DNA of 64,000 bases from CAIQJJ01 sp964606085. GTDB lineage: Bacteria > Chloroflexota > Anaerolineae > Anaerolineales > UBA4823. The position numbers and the translations under genes were made by a program. The notes below the pieces were generated by a model. It did no database searches. It had not been told where the DNA came from and saw nothing but the letters and a program-made list of their open reading frames with translations. The stretch's first letter is position 1. The number at the start of each line of letters is the position of its first letter. Location: assembly GCA_964606085.1 (NCBI GenBank), contig CAZSFD010000002.1:62001-126000 (forward strand), read 5' to 3'. Shown one piece after another: positions 25,723-34,845 of this stretch.

Positions 25723-26616
25723 TTACGCGCCCTGCCAGCGGGCAAAAATGGCGTTCGATAACACGCGCCCGGCGCTCTTTTCGACCGTGACCAGTTCCCC
25801 GGCGGCCAGGCTTCCCCCCCGGTTAGCGGTGACTTCGTCCAGGGCGTAATAGATGCTCAACGCCGAAGCGCGAATGGCATAGGCGGTCATCACGATGAAC
25901 AAGGGCTTTGGGGCCAATATCTCTCGGCAGGCAGCCAGCAATTCGGGCAGCATCGCGAAGCATTCCCACACTTCGCCCTTTGGCCCGCGGCCAAATTTGG
26001 GCGGATCGAGCAGAATGCCGTCATACTGTGCGCCGCGCCGCGCTTCGCGCTGCACAAATTTCAGCGCGTCGTCCAAAATCCAGCGGATGGGCTTTTCGTT
26101 TAGCCCAGAGCGGGCCTGGTTTTCGCGCGCCCAGGTGATCGCCTTTTTGGACGCGTCCACATGGGTCACTTTGGCCCCGGCGGCGGCGCAGGCCAGCGTG
26201 GCCAGGCCGGTATAGCCAAACAGGTTCAAGACCTGCGTGGGCCGCCCTGCCGCCCGGATTTGCTCGGCCATCCAATCCCAATGGGCGGCCTGTTCAGGGA
26301 AGACGCCCACATGCCGCGAGGTAGACATCTGCGCCTGAAATTTCAGGCTGCCATAGGCCATATCCCAGGTGGGGGCCACTTTTTGGCGGAACTGCCACTT
26401 GCCGCCCATCTCCTCGCCGCCGGTTGGTTCGAATAGCCCCTGCGCCGCCTGCCAGCGCTTTTCGGGCAAGGCACGCTGCCAGATGGCCTGATGTTCGGGG
26501 CGCACAAACGTGTAAGGGCCAAAGCGTTCCAGCTTTTGGCCGTTGCCGCTGTCGAGCAGTTCGTAATCTTGCCAGGCAGGGCTGGCGAGCAGGGCGAGAT
26601 GTGGTAGATCAGGCAT
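25723..26616 (-). CDS. RlmI-like class I methyltransferase (probable rRNA methyltransferase)
   Basis: 297 residues with the RlmI/RlmK-type SAM core: SRHVGVFPEQAAHWDW, VLNLFGYTGLATLACAAAGA, VTHVDASKKAITWARENQ, and the catalytic YDGILLDPPKFGRGPKGE. Such enzymes methylate cytosine or guanine in 23S rRNA. The expected catalytic Cys of m5C enzymes is not obvious, so the target is open. ATG 26616 lies inside the last codons of ruvC, so it belongs to the yebC-ruvC operon. Confidence 0.8.
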   Translation of the reverse strand: MPDLPHLALLASPAWQDYELLDSGNGQKLERFGPYTFVRPEHQAIWQRALPEKRWQAAQGLFEPTGGEEMGGKWQFRQKVAPTWDMAYGSLKFQAQMSTSRHVGVFPEQAAHWDWMAEQIRAAGRPTQVLNLFGYTGLATLACAAAGAKVTHVDASKKAITWARENQARSGLNEKPIRWILDDALKFVQREARRGAQYDGILLDPPKFGRGPKGEVWECFAMLPELLAACREILAPKPLFIVMTAYAIRASALSIYYALDEVTANRGGSLAAGELVTVEKSAGRVLSNAIFARWQGA

Positions 26617-27106
26617 CGTCAATCATCAGTTGCATGTGTGCGCTGTGCAAGTGGCAGATGGCTACGGCCAGGGCGTCGGCGGCATCGTCGGGTTTGGGAA
26701 TGTCTTGCAGGCCGAGCAGCGCCCGAACCATCTGCTGCACCTGTTTTTTGTCGGCCCCGCCGTAGCCGGCGACGGCCTGCTTCACTTCCAGCGGGGTGTA
26801 TTCGTAGACGGGCATCTGGCAGGCGGCCAGGGTCATCACCGCTACGCCGCGCGCCTGCCCAACCGCCAGCGCGGTGCGCACGTTCTTCTGAAAAAACAAC
26901 TTCTCCACCGCGCCGCTGGTGGGCCGGTGGAGAAGCAGAATTTCGTGTAAACGATGGTGGATTTCGAGCAGGCGTTCTGGCAGCGGGGTGTTGGCGGGGG
27001 TCACAATGACGCCGTAATCTCGCACGAGCAGGCCGCCGTCGCTGGTATCTTCTACCAGCCCGTAGCCGGTGATGGCCGTGCCGGGGTCAATGCCGATGAC
27101 CAGCAT
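26609..27106 (-). CDS. ruvC: Holliday junction resolvase RuvC
   Basis: 165 residues: MLVIGIDPGTAITGYG with the first catalytic Asp, AVEKLFFQKN with the catalytic Glu, GQARGVAVM, and KPDDAADALAVAICH with the final Asp pair. It cuts Holliday junctions during recombination. Its ATG overlaps the yebC stop by one base (TGATG). ruvA is separate, at 34201. Confidence 0.95.
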   Translation of the reverse strand: MLVIGIDPGTAITGYGLVEDTSDGGLLVRDYGVIVTPANTPLPERLLEIHHRLHEILLLHRPTSGAVEKLFFQKNVRTALAVGQARGVAVMTLAACQMPVYEYTPLEVKQAVAGYGGADKKQVQQMVRALLGLQDIPKPDDAADALAVAICHLHSAHMQLMIDDA

Positions 27107-27861
27107 CAGGCCTCTTCGAGCCTGGCCAGCGCTTCTTCCGAGATGTTCAGGTTCGAGAAGACATCTTGCACGTCGTCGAGTTCTTCCAGGTTTTCGATCA
27201 CTTTCATCACCTGGATGGTCTGTTCCACGTCGAGATCGATCATGTTCGTCGGGATCATGCGCAAGCCGGCTTCATCGGGGACGATCTTGGCGGTGTGCAA
27301 CTGGTCGGTGATGGTTTTGAAGGCATCTACCGGGCCAATGATTTCGACTTCGCCATCGTCGAAGGTGACATCATCGGCGCCGCCTTCGACGGCCAATTCA
27401 AAAATTTTGTCCTGGTCGCGCTTTTCGAGCGGGAAGGAAAAATAGGCTTTGCGGTTGAACTGCCAGGCCACCGCCCCGCCTTCGGCCATGCTGCCGCCTG
27501 AACGGTTGAGGATGTGGCGTACTTCGGCCACGGTGCGGTTGCGGTTGTCGCTGACGCAAGAGATCATCAACGCTACGCCATGCGGGGCATACCCTTCGTA
27601 GGTCATTTCTTCGATGTCGGCGCCATCTTTGTCTTCGCCGGTGCCGCGGCGAATGGCACGTTCGATATTGTCTTTGGGCATGTTTTGTGCCCGTGCCCGA
27701 TCAATGGCTAAGGCGAGAGAAACGTTCGTACCGGGGTCGCCCCCCCCGCTGCGCGCCGCCAGCACGAGTTCACGCGCCAGGCGGGTGAAGATAGCGCCTT
27801 TTTTGGCATCGGCGGCGCCCTTCTTGCGCCGAATGGTTGCCCAATGCGAATGTCCTGACAT
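27106..27861 (-). CDS. yebC: YebC/PmpR family protein
   Basis: 251 residues with the invariant start MSGHSHWATIRRKKGAADAKK, then AIDRARAQNMPKDNIERAI, YEGYAPHGVALMI and NRSGGSMAEGGAVAWQF. YebC-family proteins act as transcription regulators or as ribosome-associated factors easing proline-rich stalls. The long C-terminal acidic end (EELDDVQDVFSN) is typical. SD CAGGAG lies 8 bases upstream, and a consensus -10 is at 27915-27910. First gene of yebC-ruvC-methyltransferase. Confidence 0.96.
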   Translation of the reverse strand: MSGHSHWATIRRKKGAADAKKGAIFTRLARELVLAARSGGGDPGTNVSLALAIDRARAQNMPKDNIERAIRRGTGEDKDGADIEEMTYEGYAPHGVALMISCVSDNRNRTVAEVRHILNRSGGSMAEGGAVAWQFNRKAYFSFPLEKRDQDKIFELAVEGGADDVTFDDGEVEIIGPVDAFKTITDQLHTAKIVPDEAGLRMIPTNMIDLDVEQTIQVMKVIENLEELDDVQDVFSNLNISEEALARLEEA

Positions 27862-27909
27862 AAATAACTCTCCTGAGAAAATTCGATTTTTCTGCGGTTA
27901 AGCGGGCAA

Positions 27910-27962
27910 ATTATACCATTCCAGGCCTGCAACCTGCACACCATCTCAATCGGTGCTAAAAT
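27910..27962. promoter_or_regulatory. Divergent -10 boxes for yebC and the RraA-like gene
   Basis: Minus-strand TATAAT at 27915-27910 lies 49 bases before the yebC ATG. Plus-strand TAAAAT at 27957-27962 lies 53 bases before ATG 28016. -35 boxes are weak. Confidence 0.5.
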
Positions 27963-28015
27963 TCGGGGACGTGCTTGTCACATTTTACCCACCCTCACAC
28001 AGGAGAAAAAACAAT

Positions 28016-28780
28016 ATGTCTGGCCTCGATTTCCCCAAAGAAACCCGTCATCTCGATATCACCGACCTGGAGCGTATCGAACGTTTCCGCAAAGCCGGGT
28101 ATGGCGGCTCGGTGTCTGATTCGCTCGCCAGCCTGGGCGTGTTCAACACCGTCTTTTCTGATCAATTCAAGCCGCTGCGCCAGGGGATGCAGCTCGTCGG
28201 ACGTGCCTTGCCGATCAAGCTCCATTCTCAGGTAGATTTGAAAGATTTCCCGGAACTGAAAGAGAAACAGGAGAAAATGTGGGAACAGGAAGGCGGCCAC
28301 CCACAGAAGCGCATGATGCGCGCCGTGGCGAACTCAGCGCCTGGCTCGGTGCTGTGCTTCGACTGCGGCGGCGATATGCAGCCGGCGCATTTTGGCGAGA
28401 TGAGTTGTCAGTTGGCCTACGCCCACGGCTGCCGCGGGATGCTGCTGGCCGGCAACTGCCGCGATACGCAGTATGTGCTGAAGATGCCCGATTTTCCCAT
28501 GTACTCGTTTGGCACGCGCCCCAACGCCTTTGGCGGCTGGGTGGTCACCGAAGTGGATGTGCCGATCTACCTGCCCGGCCACATGACCCACTATGTCAAA
28601 GTCTGCCCGGGTGATTTCATCTTTGCCGATAACGACGGCGCACAACTGATCCCCAAAGACCTGGTAGACGAGGTCTTGTTGCGCGTGGAAGCCATTTTTG
28701 CCAAAGAAAACGAAGAGCGCGAACAACTGGCCGCCGGGATGCCGATTGATGAAGTGTATACGGTATATGGCGTGCTGTAA
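28016..28780 (+). CDS. RraA-like family protein (aldolase/regulator fold)
   Basis: 254 residues from ATG 28016 (SD CAGGAG 10 bases upstream). The core reads YGGSVSDSLASLG, GMQLVGRALPIKL, GSVLCFDCGGDMQPAHFGEM, AHGCRGMLLAGNCRDT and PGDFIFADNDGAQLIP. These are the RraA/HMG-aldolase family landmarks, with the Arg-Asp (NCRDT) expected of the metal-dependent aldolases. The family includes RNase E inhibitors, 4-hydroxy-4-methyl-2-oxoglutarate aldolases and sugar-acid aldolases. The position just before an epimerase favours a sugar-related enzyme, which is inference. Confidence 0.8.
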   Translation: MSGLDFPKETRHLDITDLERIERFRKAGYGGSVSDSLASLGVFNTVFSDQFKPLRQGMQLVGRALPIKLHSQVDLKDFPELKEKQEKMWEQEGGHPQKRMMRAVANSAPGSVLCFDCGGDMQPAHFGEMSCQLAYAHGCRGMLLAGNCRDTQYVLKMPDFPMYSFGTRPNAFGGWVVTEVDVPIYLPGHMTHYVKVCPGDFIFADNDGAQLIPKDLVDEVLLRVEAIFAKENEEREQLAAGMPIDEVYTVYGVL

Positions 28781-28789
28781 AAGGGAAGC

Positions 28790-29971
28790 ATGAACGATTT
28801 TCGCCAACGTGTTGAACGTGAACTGCGCCAGAATATCTTGCCCTTTTGGATGAACGTGGCGCTTGACCGACAAAACGGCGGTTTCTACGGCCTGGTCTCT
28901 GCCGAGGGTGTAGCGGATGCCACGGCGACGAAGGGTGGCATCCTGACGGCGCGCATCTTGTGGACTTTTTCGCACGCCTACCGCATCTTCGGCGAGGCCA
29001 GTTACCGCGCGGCTGCCGAGCACGCCTACCGCTTTTTGGCCGATCACTTCTGGGATGCTGAATATGGCGGCACGTATTGGCGTGTGGCCGCCGATGGCAC
29101 GCCGCTGGATACCAAGAAGCAGGTGTACGCCCAGGGGTTCTCTATCTATGGCCTGTCGGAATACTTCCTGGCGACTCAGGATAGCGAGGCGTTGCAGAAG
29201 GCCATCCGCATCTTCGAGTTGGTTGAGCAATATGCTTTCGATCGGCAGCATGGCGGCTATTGGGAAGCCTTCAACCGCGCTTGGACACCCGCCGACGATG
29301 TGCGCCTGAGCGACAAAGAAGCCAACGACCCGAAGACGATGAACACGCACCTGCACATCCTCGAGCCGTATACCAACCTGCTGCGCGCCTGGCCCAATCC
29401 CCGCCTGCGCCAGCAGCAGCGCGCCCTGCTGCGCACCTTCCTCGATCACATCCTCGATCTGCAAACGGCCCATTTCAAGCTATTTTTCGACGATGCCTGG
29501 GCCTCGCGGACCGGCACCATCTCCTACGGCCACGACATCGAGGGCAGTTGGCTGCTGGCCGAGGCCGCGCAGGCGCTGGGTGAAGCCGAGTTGATCAGCG
29601 AGGTGAATGCGGTGGCCGTGCGTATGGCCGAAGCAACCTACCAGCAGGCGCTCGATGCCGATGGCGCCATCTTCTACGAACTCGGCGCGGATGGAACGCG
29701 GCACGATTTCAAAGAATGGTGGGCCGAAGCCGAGGCCATGGTCGGTTTCCTCAATGCCTGGCAGCTTTCGGGCGACGAGAAGTTTCGCCAGGCCGCCTGG
29801 CGCGCCTGGCAGTTCATCGAAGCGCACCAGGTGGATGGCGTTCATGGCGAGTGGCATCGCACCCTCACCCGCCAGGCCCAACCCATCCCCGGCCCACTGG
29901 TAGATTTTTGGAAATGCCCCTACCATAATGGACGGGCTTGTATGGAAGTGTACGAAAGGTTGAAAGGCTGA
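28790..29971 (+). CDS. Cellobiose 2-epimerase-like (AGE family) enzyme
   Basis: 393 residues forming an alpha/alpha barrel of the N-acylglucosamine/cellobiose 2-epimerase family: NGGFYGLVSAEG, ARILWTFSHAYRIFG, KQVYAQGFSIYGLSEY, MNTHLHILEPYTNLLRAW and SYGHDIEGSWLLAEA. The last two blocks, with their His residues, are characteristic of cellobiose 2-epimerase rather than of GlcNAc 2-epimerase. It would convert the reducing glucose of beta-linked disaccharides to mannose. It begins 9 bases after the RraA-like gene. Cytoplasmic. Confidence 0.85.
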   Translation: MNDFRQRVERELRQNILPFWMNVALDRQNGGFYGLVSAEGVADATATKGGILTARILWTFSHAYRIFGEASYRAAAEHAYRFLADHFWDAEYGGTYWRVAADGTPLDTKKQVYAQGFSIYGLSEYFLATQDSEALQKAIRIFELVEQYAFDRQHGGYWEAFNRAWTPADDVRLSDKEANDPKTMNTHLHILEPYTNLLRAWPNPRLRQQQRALLRTFLDHILDLQTAHFKLFFDDAWASRTGTISYGHDIEGSWLLAEAAQALGEAELISEVNAVAVRMAEATYQQALDADGAIFYELGADGTRHDFKEWWAEAEAMVGFLNAWQLSGDEKFRQAAWRAWQFIEAHQVDGVHGEWHRTLTRQAQPIPGPLVDFWKCPYHNGRACMEVYERLKG

Positions 29972-29985
29972 GGTTTACAACGTTG

Positions 29986-30056
29986 CAGGGGGCCGGTTGA
30001 AAGTTTACTCACATAACCTGCCCTCTGCTCCTTGCCCCCTGCCCCCTTATGCCCCC
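29986..30056. repeat. Low-complexity C-rich repeat overlapping a start codon
   Basis: Short degenerate units (CCTGCCCTCTGCTCC, TTGCCCCCTGCCCCCTT) fill the gap before the hybrid kinase and run into its ATG 30049 and first codons. The same family occurs at 22899-22955 and 47814-47888. Confidence 0.7.
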
Positions 30057-33000
30057 TCCCCACAAAGAAACTTCTCACCCGCCCACCCGGGCCACCATTG
30101 CCTTTTTGGGTGGCCTGCCGGGAGGCGCGTATTCGTATGAAAAGTGGCAAATGTGGTGCGGCATTCGCGAAGCAGCTTGCGAAGGCGATTGCAACGTGTT
30201 TTATATCGCCGGCGATGTTTTTGACCAATCGCCCAATGCCATTTTATACCAACTGATTACGCCGCAAACGGTAGATGGGGTGATTATCTGGCATCCGTTT
30301 GTGAGTATGCACAGCATCGAGCCGCGCGTGCGAGCCTTTGTGACACCCTATGACCCTTTGCCGGTGGTCAATATCGAAATGCTGTTGGAGGGGTATCCCA
30401 GCGTGTTGTTGGATGAACTACAGGGAATGCACGATCTCCTGGCGCACCTGGTGGAAGTGCATGGCTACCGGCGCATTGCCTTCTACAACAGCCCCGATGC
30501 CTTCACCGCGCACCGCCGCCACCAGGCATTCGAATGGGTGATGCGCGGCTATGGCTTTTACGACCCGACCCTGGTTGGCTCACTACACGAACTGGATGAG
30601 CGCGGCCTGCGGCCCGGCCTCGATTACCAGGCCATCATCACCCACGCCGACCCGGTGGCCGTCGAAGTGATCGCCGATTTTCAGGGACGCGGCTTGCATG
30701 TGCCAGAAGATGTGGCCGTTACGGGGTATAACGACGGCCACGAAGCGCGTGGCGCCATCCCACCGCTGACCACCCTGCGCCTGCCTTTTCGACAGATGGG
30801 CCGCCGGGCAGTGGATTTATTGATGGCAGAATTGCATGGTCAGGAACACCCCCAATCACAAGTGATGCCGCTGCGCCTGATCACCCGCCGCTCGTGTGGC
30901 TGCCTCGACCCGCTGGCTGAGCAGGCCGCGGTGGGGATGATCAGCCACCAGGCAGGCGATTTGTCGTCAGCTATGGCCGTGGGACGGGCCAGCTTGCTGC
31001 AAAAAATGGCCCGCGGGTTGGGTTCGGCGGCTGAGGCCAAAGCGCCGATGTGGGCCGAACGCATTCTCAATTGCTTTCTGGCGGGTTTGCATGACCCCCT
31101 GGTAGCGCAAGACCGGCGCGAATTGACCGCCGAAACCTTTCTGTATGAGTTGAGTCGCATTCTGGGAGAAGCTGTCGCCGATGGCCTGAACGTCAACCGC
31201 TGGCACGAGGCCATCACCATTTTGCGGGCGTGGTGCTTACCCTATCTCGCTGGCTATGATCGTGAACGCGCTGAAGACCTGTGGCAGCAGGCGCGCGTGC
31301 TGATCGCCCAGACCGCGGCCCGCGCTGAGGTGCATCGCTCCTGGCAAATTTCGCAGCGCACCTCCATCCTGCGCGAGATCGAATCATCCCTGTTGATCAC
31401 CTTCAACCTCGATGAGATGCTCGATATTTTAGCCGAGGGACTGCCCCGCCTGGGCATCCATGGCTGCTACCTGTCCTTGTATGAAGACCCCGGCGAACCA
31501 AACGGCTGGGCCAGGCTGATCCTGGCTTATCACCAGGGCCAGCGCATGGTCATTCCACTGGAGCAGGCGCGTTTCGCCGCGCCACAAATCATCCCGCTGG
31601 CCTGGATGCCGGTGGATCGGCGCTTCAGCCTGATGGTGGTGGCGTTGAACTTCCGGCAGGAACAGATCGGCTTCGTCGTTTTCGAGGCCGATGTTTCGGA
31701 GGCCACGGCGGAGGTTTCGCTGTTTGAATCGCTGCAGGTGATCATGGCAGCGGCCTTGAAGGGTGTGCGTCTGCGCCAGGAGTTGCAGGCCGCCACGCGC
31801 CAGGCCGAGGAGGCCAACCAGCTCAAGAGCCGCTTCTTATCCATGGTCAGCCACGAATTACGCACACCGCTCAACCTGATTGTGGGCCTGAGCGAACTGG
31901 CCCTGCGCGAACAGGCCCGCGGCGAAAGCGCTTCTCCAGAAGTCATTTTCCGTTATCAGGAGCAAATCTATAACTCAGGCCGCCACCTGGATCGCCTGAT
32001 CCGCGATGTTCTCGACCTGGCCAGCAGTCAGATGGGCCAGATGGACCTGCTGTACGACTGGGTAAACCTGTCGGCCATTTTGCAAGATAGCGCGGAAATG
32101 GGCCGCCAGCTTGCCAGGCAAAAAAACCTCGCTTTTCAGGTGGATTTCCCCGCCGAGTTGCCCGCTATCTGGGGAGATAAGACCCGCCTGCACCAAATTT
32201 TGCTCAACCTGATCAGCAACGCGGTTAAATTTACGGCGCATGGCGAAGTGGCTTTATCGGCCTGCTTGAACGCCAACGAAGTACAAATTGTCGTGCGCGA
32301 TACGGGCATGGGCATTCCGGCAGATGAGCAAGAGAAAATTTTCGACGAATTCAAGCAGTCGGAGCGTACCAGCGCCCGCGGGTATGGCGGCATTGGCCTG
32401 GGCCTGGCCATTACCCGCCGCCTGGTGGAAATGCACGGCGGCGGTATTTGGGTTCGTTCCAGCGGCGTAGAGGGTGAGGGCTCCGCTTTTTATTTCACCC
32501 TGCCCATCCCCGAGTTCAGCCAGGATGAACCTGTGCAGACGGACCTCTCGCGCACGCACCAGGTTTTGATCCTCACGGAGCACGAAGGTGACGCCCATGA
32601 GTTGATGACCCATCTGACGCGCCAGGGTTTCGCGGTGGAAGAAGTGGCTTTATCGCAAACATCCGATTACCAGGAACAGATATTGCTCGCCCCCCCCGGC
32701 GCGATTGTGCTGGATATGGCGCCGGCGGCCGAGCGCGGCTGGGAAATTATGCGCACCCTCAAAGGTCACCCGGCAACCCAAGATATTCCGGTTTTGTTCT
32801 ACGCCCTGGTTTCTGAACAGGATGCGGGTGCGGTGCTGGAAATGGAATATCTCACCAAGCCCCTGGGTGCGGCAGACCTGGTCAAAGCCCTGGAGCGCCA
32901 CGGTTTGAAAAGTACGCCAGGCAGTCATTTCACCTTCCTGGTGGTAGATGACGATTCGGCCATTTTGTCCATGCACACCGATTTGCTGCGGGATGAATTT

Positions 33001-33651
33001 CCCGATAGTACCATTCTGGTCGCTCATAATGGCCTGGATGCTTTGAAACTGATGCGGGAGAGCCGGCCCGACCTGCTGCTGCTGGATTTGATGATGCCCG
33101 AGATGGATGGTTTCGCGGTGATGCGCGCCATGCAAGAGGATCAGCGCTTGCGCGGCATTCCAACGATGGTGTTGAGCGCGCATGAACTGACCCAACAAGA
33201 TATGATCCACATGGATAAAAATGTGGCGGCGGTGATGGGCAAAGGATTGTTCACCGCCCAGGAAACACTCGCCCACATTGCCAGCGTGCTGGCGCGCAAT
33301 AAACGCCTGGGCAGCGAGCCGCAGCGCCTGGTTCGGCAGGCGATGGCCTTCATTCACGAGAACTATGGAGAAGCCATCTCGCGCAGCGAAATCGCTAACA
33401 CCCTGAACATCAACGAACAATATCTGACCCGCTGTTTCAACAAGGAATTGGGGGTCAGCCCGATCGTCTATCTCAACCGGTATCGTATGCGCCAGGCCAG
33501 GTTATTGCTCGAAAAGGGCCAGCTTTCGGTCACGCAAATTGCCCTCGAAGTGGGGTTTTCCAGCCAATCATATTTCAGCCGCATGTTCCAACGTGAAGTG
33601 GGGGTCACGCCCAAGGCGTATCAGCGCGGCGAACGCTCGCCAGGGCAATAA
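30049..33651 (+). CDS. Hybrid sensor: LacI-type sugar-binding domain, histidine kinase, receivers and AraC output
   Basis: 1200 residues. About 14-295 is a LacI/XylR-like ligand-binding domain (TIAFLGGLPGGAYSY; VDGVIIWHP; DVAVTGYNDGHEARG; RRSCGC) with no signal peptide and no LacI DNA-binding helix, so sensing is cytoplasmic. A helical/GAF-like linker follows (~300-580). The HisKA box is FLSMVSHELRTPLN with phospho-His near 602, and the ATPase has GMGIPADEQEKIF and GGIGLGLAI (~690-820). A first, partly degenerate receiver spans ~840-950 (IVLDMAP, YLTKP). A canonical one spans ~965-1085 (LVVDDD, LLLLDLMMPEMDG). The last ~100 residues are an AraC DNA-binding domain (SEIANTLNINEQYLTRCF; VTQIALEVGFSSQSYFSRMF). 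A one-protein route from intracellular sugar to transcription is inferred. It lies just after the epimerase. Confidence 0.88.
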   Translation: MPPPHKETSHPPTRATIAFLGGLPGGAYSYEKWQMWCGIREAACEGDCNVFYIAGDVFDQSPNAILYQLITPQTVDGVIIWHPFVSMHSIEPRVRAFVTPYDPLPVVNIEMLLEGYPSVLLDELQGMHDLLAHLVEVHGYRRIAFYNSPDAFTAHRRHQAFEWVMRGYGFYDPTLVGSLHELDERGLRPGLDYQAIITHADPVAVEVIADFQGRGLHVPEDVAVTGYNDGHEARGAIPPLTTLRLPFRQMGRRAVDLLMAELHGQEHPQSQVMPLRLITRRSCGCLDPLAEQAAVGMISHQAGDLSSAMAVGRASLLQKMARGLGSAAEAKAPMWAERILNCFLAGLHDPLVAQDRRELTAETFLYELSRILGEAVADGLNVNRWHEAITILRAWCLPYLAGYDRERAEDLWQQARVLIAQTAARAEVHRSWQISQRTSILREIESSLLITFNLDEMLDILAEGLPRLGIHGCYLSLYEDPGEPNGWARLILAYHQGQRMVIPLEQARFAAPQIIPLAWMPVDRRFSLMVVALNFRQEQIGFVVFEADVSEATAEVSLFESLQVIMAAALKGVRLRQELQAATRQAEEANQLKSRFLSMVSHELRTPLNLIVGLSELALREQARGESASPEVIFRYQEQIYNSGRHLDRLIRDVLDLASSQMGQMDLLYDWVNLSAILQDSAEMGRQLARQKNLAFQVDFPAELPAIWGDKTRLHQILLNLISNAVKFTAHGEVALSACLNANEVQIVVRDTGMGIPADEQEKIFDEFKQSERTSARGYGGIGLGLAITRRLVEMHGGGIWVRSSGVEGEGSAFYFTLPIPEFSQDEPVQTDLSRTHQVLILTEHEGDAHELMTHLTRQGFAVEEVALSQTSDYQEQILLAPPGAIVLDMAPAAERGWEIMRTLKGHPATQDIPVLFYALVSEQDAGAVLEMEYLTKPLGAADLVKALERHGLKSTPGSHFTFLVVDDDSAILSMHTDLLRDEFPDSTILVAHNGLDALKLMRESRPDLLLLDLMMPEMDGFAVMRAMQEDQRLRGIPTMVLSAHELTQQDMIHMDKNVAAVMGKGLFTAQETLAHIASVLARNKRLGSEPQRLVRQAMAFIHENYGEAISRSEIANTLNINEQYLTRCFNKELGVSPIVYLNRYRMRQARLLLEKGQLSVTQIALEVGFSSQSYFSRMFQREVGVTPKAYQRGERSPGQ

Positions 33652-33709
33652 GTCACAAAAGTACATGATTTAGGTTTCGGATGTAAATGACTCTTGCCGG
33701 GGAAGCTGT

Positions 33710-33715
33710 TATAAC
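33710..33715 (+). promoter_or_regulatory. -10-like box TATAAC upstream of the small receiver gene
   Basis: TATAAC lies 66 bases before ATG 33782 in the 130-base gap. The heptamer GTACATG occurs on both sides of it (33661-33667 and 33716-33722) and might be an operator. Confidence 0.3.
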
Positions 33716-33781
33716 GTACATGCTATTAACCTTGCCTGCTGATAAACGGCGCGGGGAACTCTTTTCAGGAAAGAAATCACC

Positions 33782-34174
33782 ATGTCAGAAACGTGCCTCA
33801 TAGCTGCACATGATCCGTGGGTTATTCAGTTGTTGCGTGTCTTTACCGAGGAAAGCGGTTTTCAAGTGTTGCAGGCATTTGACGGCGAAGAAGTGATTAC
33901 ACTAACGCACCAACGTCAGCCGCGGGTGATCCTGCTCGAAGCCGAACTGCCCGGCAGCCCGCGCGGCCGTGACTTGCTGGATACCCTGCAAGCGGGCGCG
34001 GACACCCAGCATATTCCGGTGTTGATCTTTTCGTGGCAGCACCCCAACCTGCTCAAGCCCCAAAGCATCAACTCACACGTCTATCTGCGTGAACCGATTA
34101 CGTATGACGATTTTGTCACCGCGTTGGCAAAGGTGGGGGTCTGCTGCCCGCGCGATGTTCACCCCATGCCATAA
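33782..34174 (+). CDS. Stand-alone receiver-like protein lacking the phosphoacceptor Asp
   Basis: 130 residues with a response-regulator receiver fold. The usual phosphoacceptor position reads ILLEAELPG instead of LLDxxMPG, so Asp is replaced by Glu. The conserved Lys position reads YLREP, Arg instead of Lys, and only part of the acidic pair remains (AAHDPW). No output domain. It cannot be phosphorylated in the usual way and may act as a permanently on-like or protein-binding module. It lies between the hybrid sensor and ruvA. Confidence 0.75.
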   Translation: MSETCLIAAHDPWVIQLLRVFTEESGFQVLQAFDGEEVITLTHQRQPRVILLEAELPGSPRGRDLLDTLQAGADTQHIPVLIFSWQHPNLLKPQSINSHVYLREPITYDDFVTALAKVGVCCPRDVHPMP

Positions 34175-34200
34175 CGCCAGGAAAATTTCAGGGAGCAGCC

Positions 34201-34779
34201 ATGATTGCTTCGTTAACCGGAACTATCCAGCACAAGGATGCCGATAGTCTGATCGTTGCCGTCGGCGGTGTGGGGCTGCGCGTCTATGCCCCCGCACCCA
34301 CACGCGATCAATTACAAACCGATGAGACGGTCTTCCTGCACACGCACCTGGTGGTGCGCGAAGATTCGTTGACCCTGTTCGGATTCGAGAGCCGGGAAGC
34401 CTGCGAGATGTTCAACCTGCTGTTGGGGGTAGATGGCGTTGGGCCACGCACGGCGCTCTCGATCCTTTCGGCGCTCGACCCCGATGCCATCCGGCGGGCC
34501 GTGTTCAACGAGCAGGCCGACGTGTTCACGCGTGCGCCCGGCGTAGGCAAGCGCACCGCCCAAAAGATGCTGCTCTACCTGCAAGATAAGATCAAACCTG
34601 CCGACGGCCTGGAGAAAATGGCTGCCGTCAGCGACGTGGATACCGAGGTTCTGGCGGCGCTGACCGCCCTGGGGTACAGCATCGTTGAGGCGCAGGCGGC
34701 TTTGCAGCGCATCCCGCGCGATACACCGCAAGAGGTAGAAACGCGGCTGCGGGTGGCGCTGCAATACTTTGGTCGGTAA
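34201..34779 (+). CDS. ruvA: Holliday junction DNA helicase subunit RuvA
   Basis: 192 residues: MIASLTGTIQHKDADSLIV OB-fold start, VREDSLTLFGFES, the two helix-hairpin-helix motifs LLGVDGVGPRTALSIL and RAPGVGKRTAQKML, and a C-terminal three-helix domain (ALTALGYSIVEAQAAL). It binds four-way junctions and loads RuvB. SD CAGGGAG precedes ATG 34201. ruvC is elsewhere (26609-27106) and ruvB is not in this window. Confidence 0.96.
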   Translation: MIASLTGTIQHKDADSLIVAVGGVGLRVYAPAPTRDQLQTDETVFLHTHLVVREDSLTLFGFESREACEMFNLLLGVDGVGPRTALSILSALDPDAIRRAVFNEQADVFTRAPGVGKRTAQKMLLYLQDKIKPADGLEKMAAVSDVDTEVLAALTALGYSIVEAQAALQRIPRDTPQEVETRLRVALQYFGR

Positions 34780-34845
34780 GCGGGGATAAACGAAAGGCAA
34801 ATTTCAGGGGAATTGCGCTAACGTGAAAAGCCAGTCACGGCAAGC

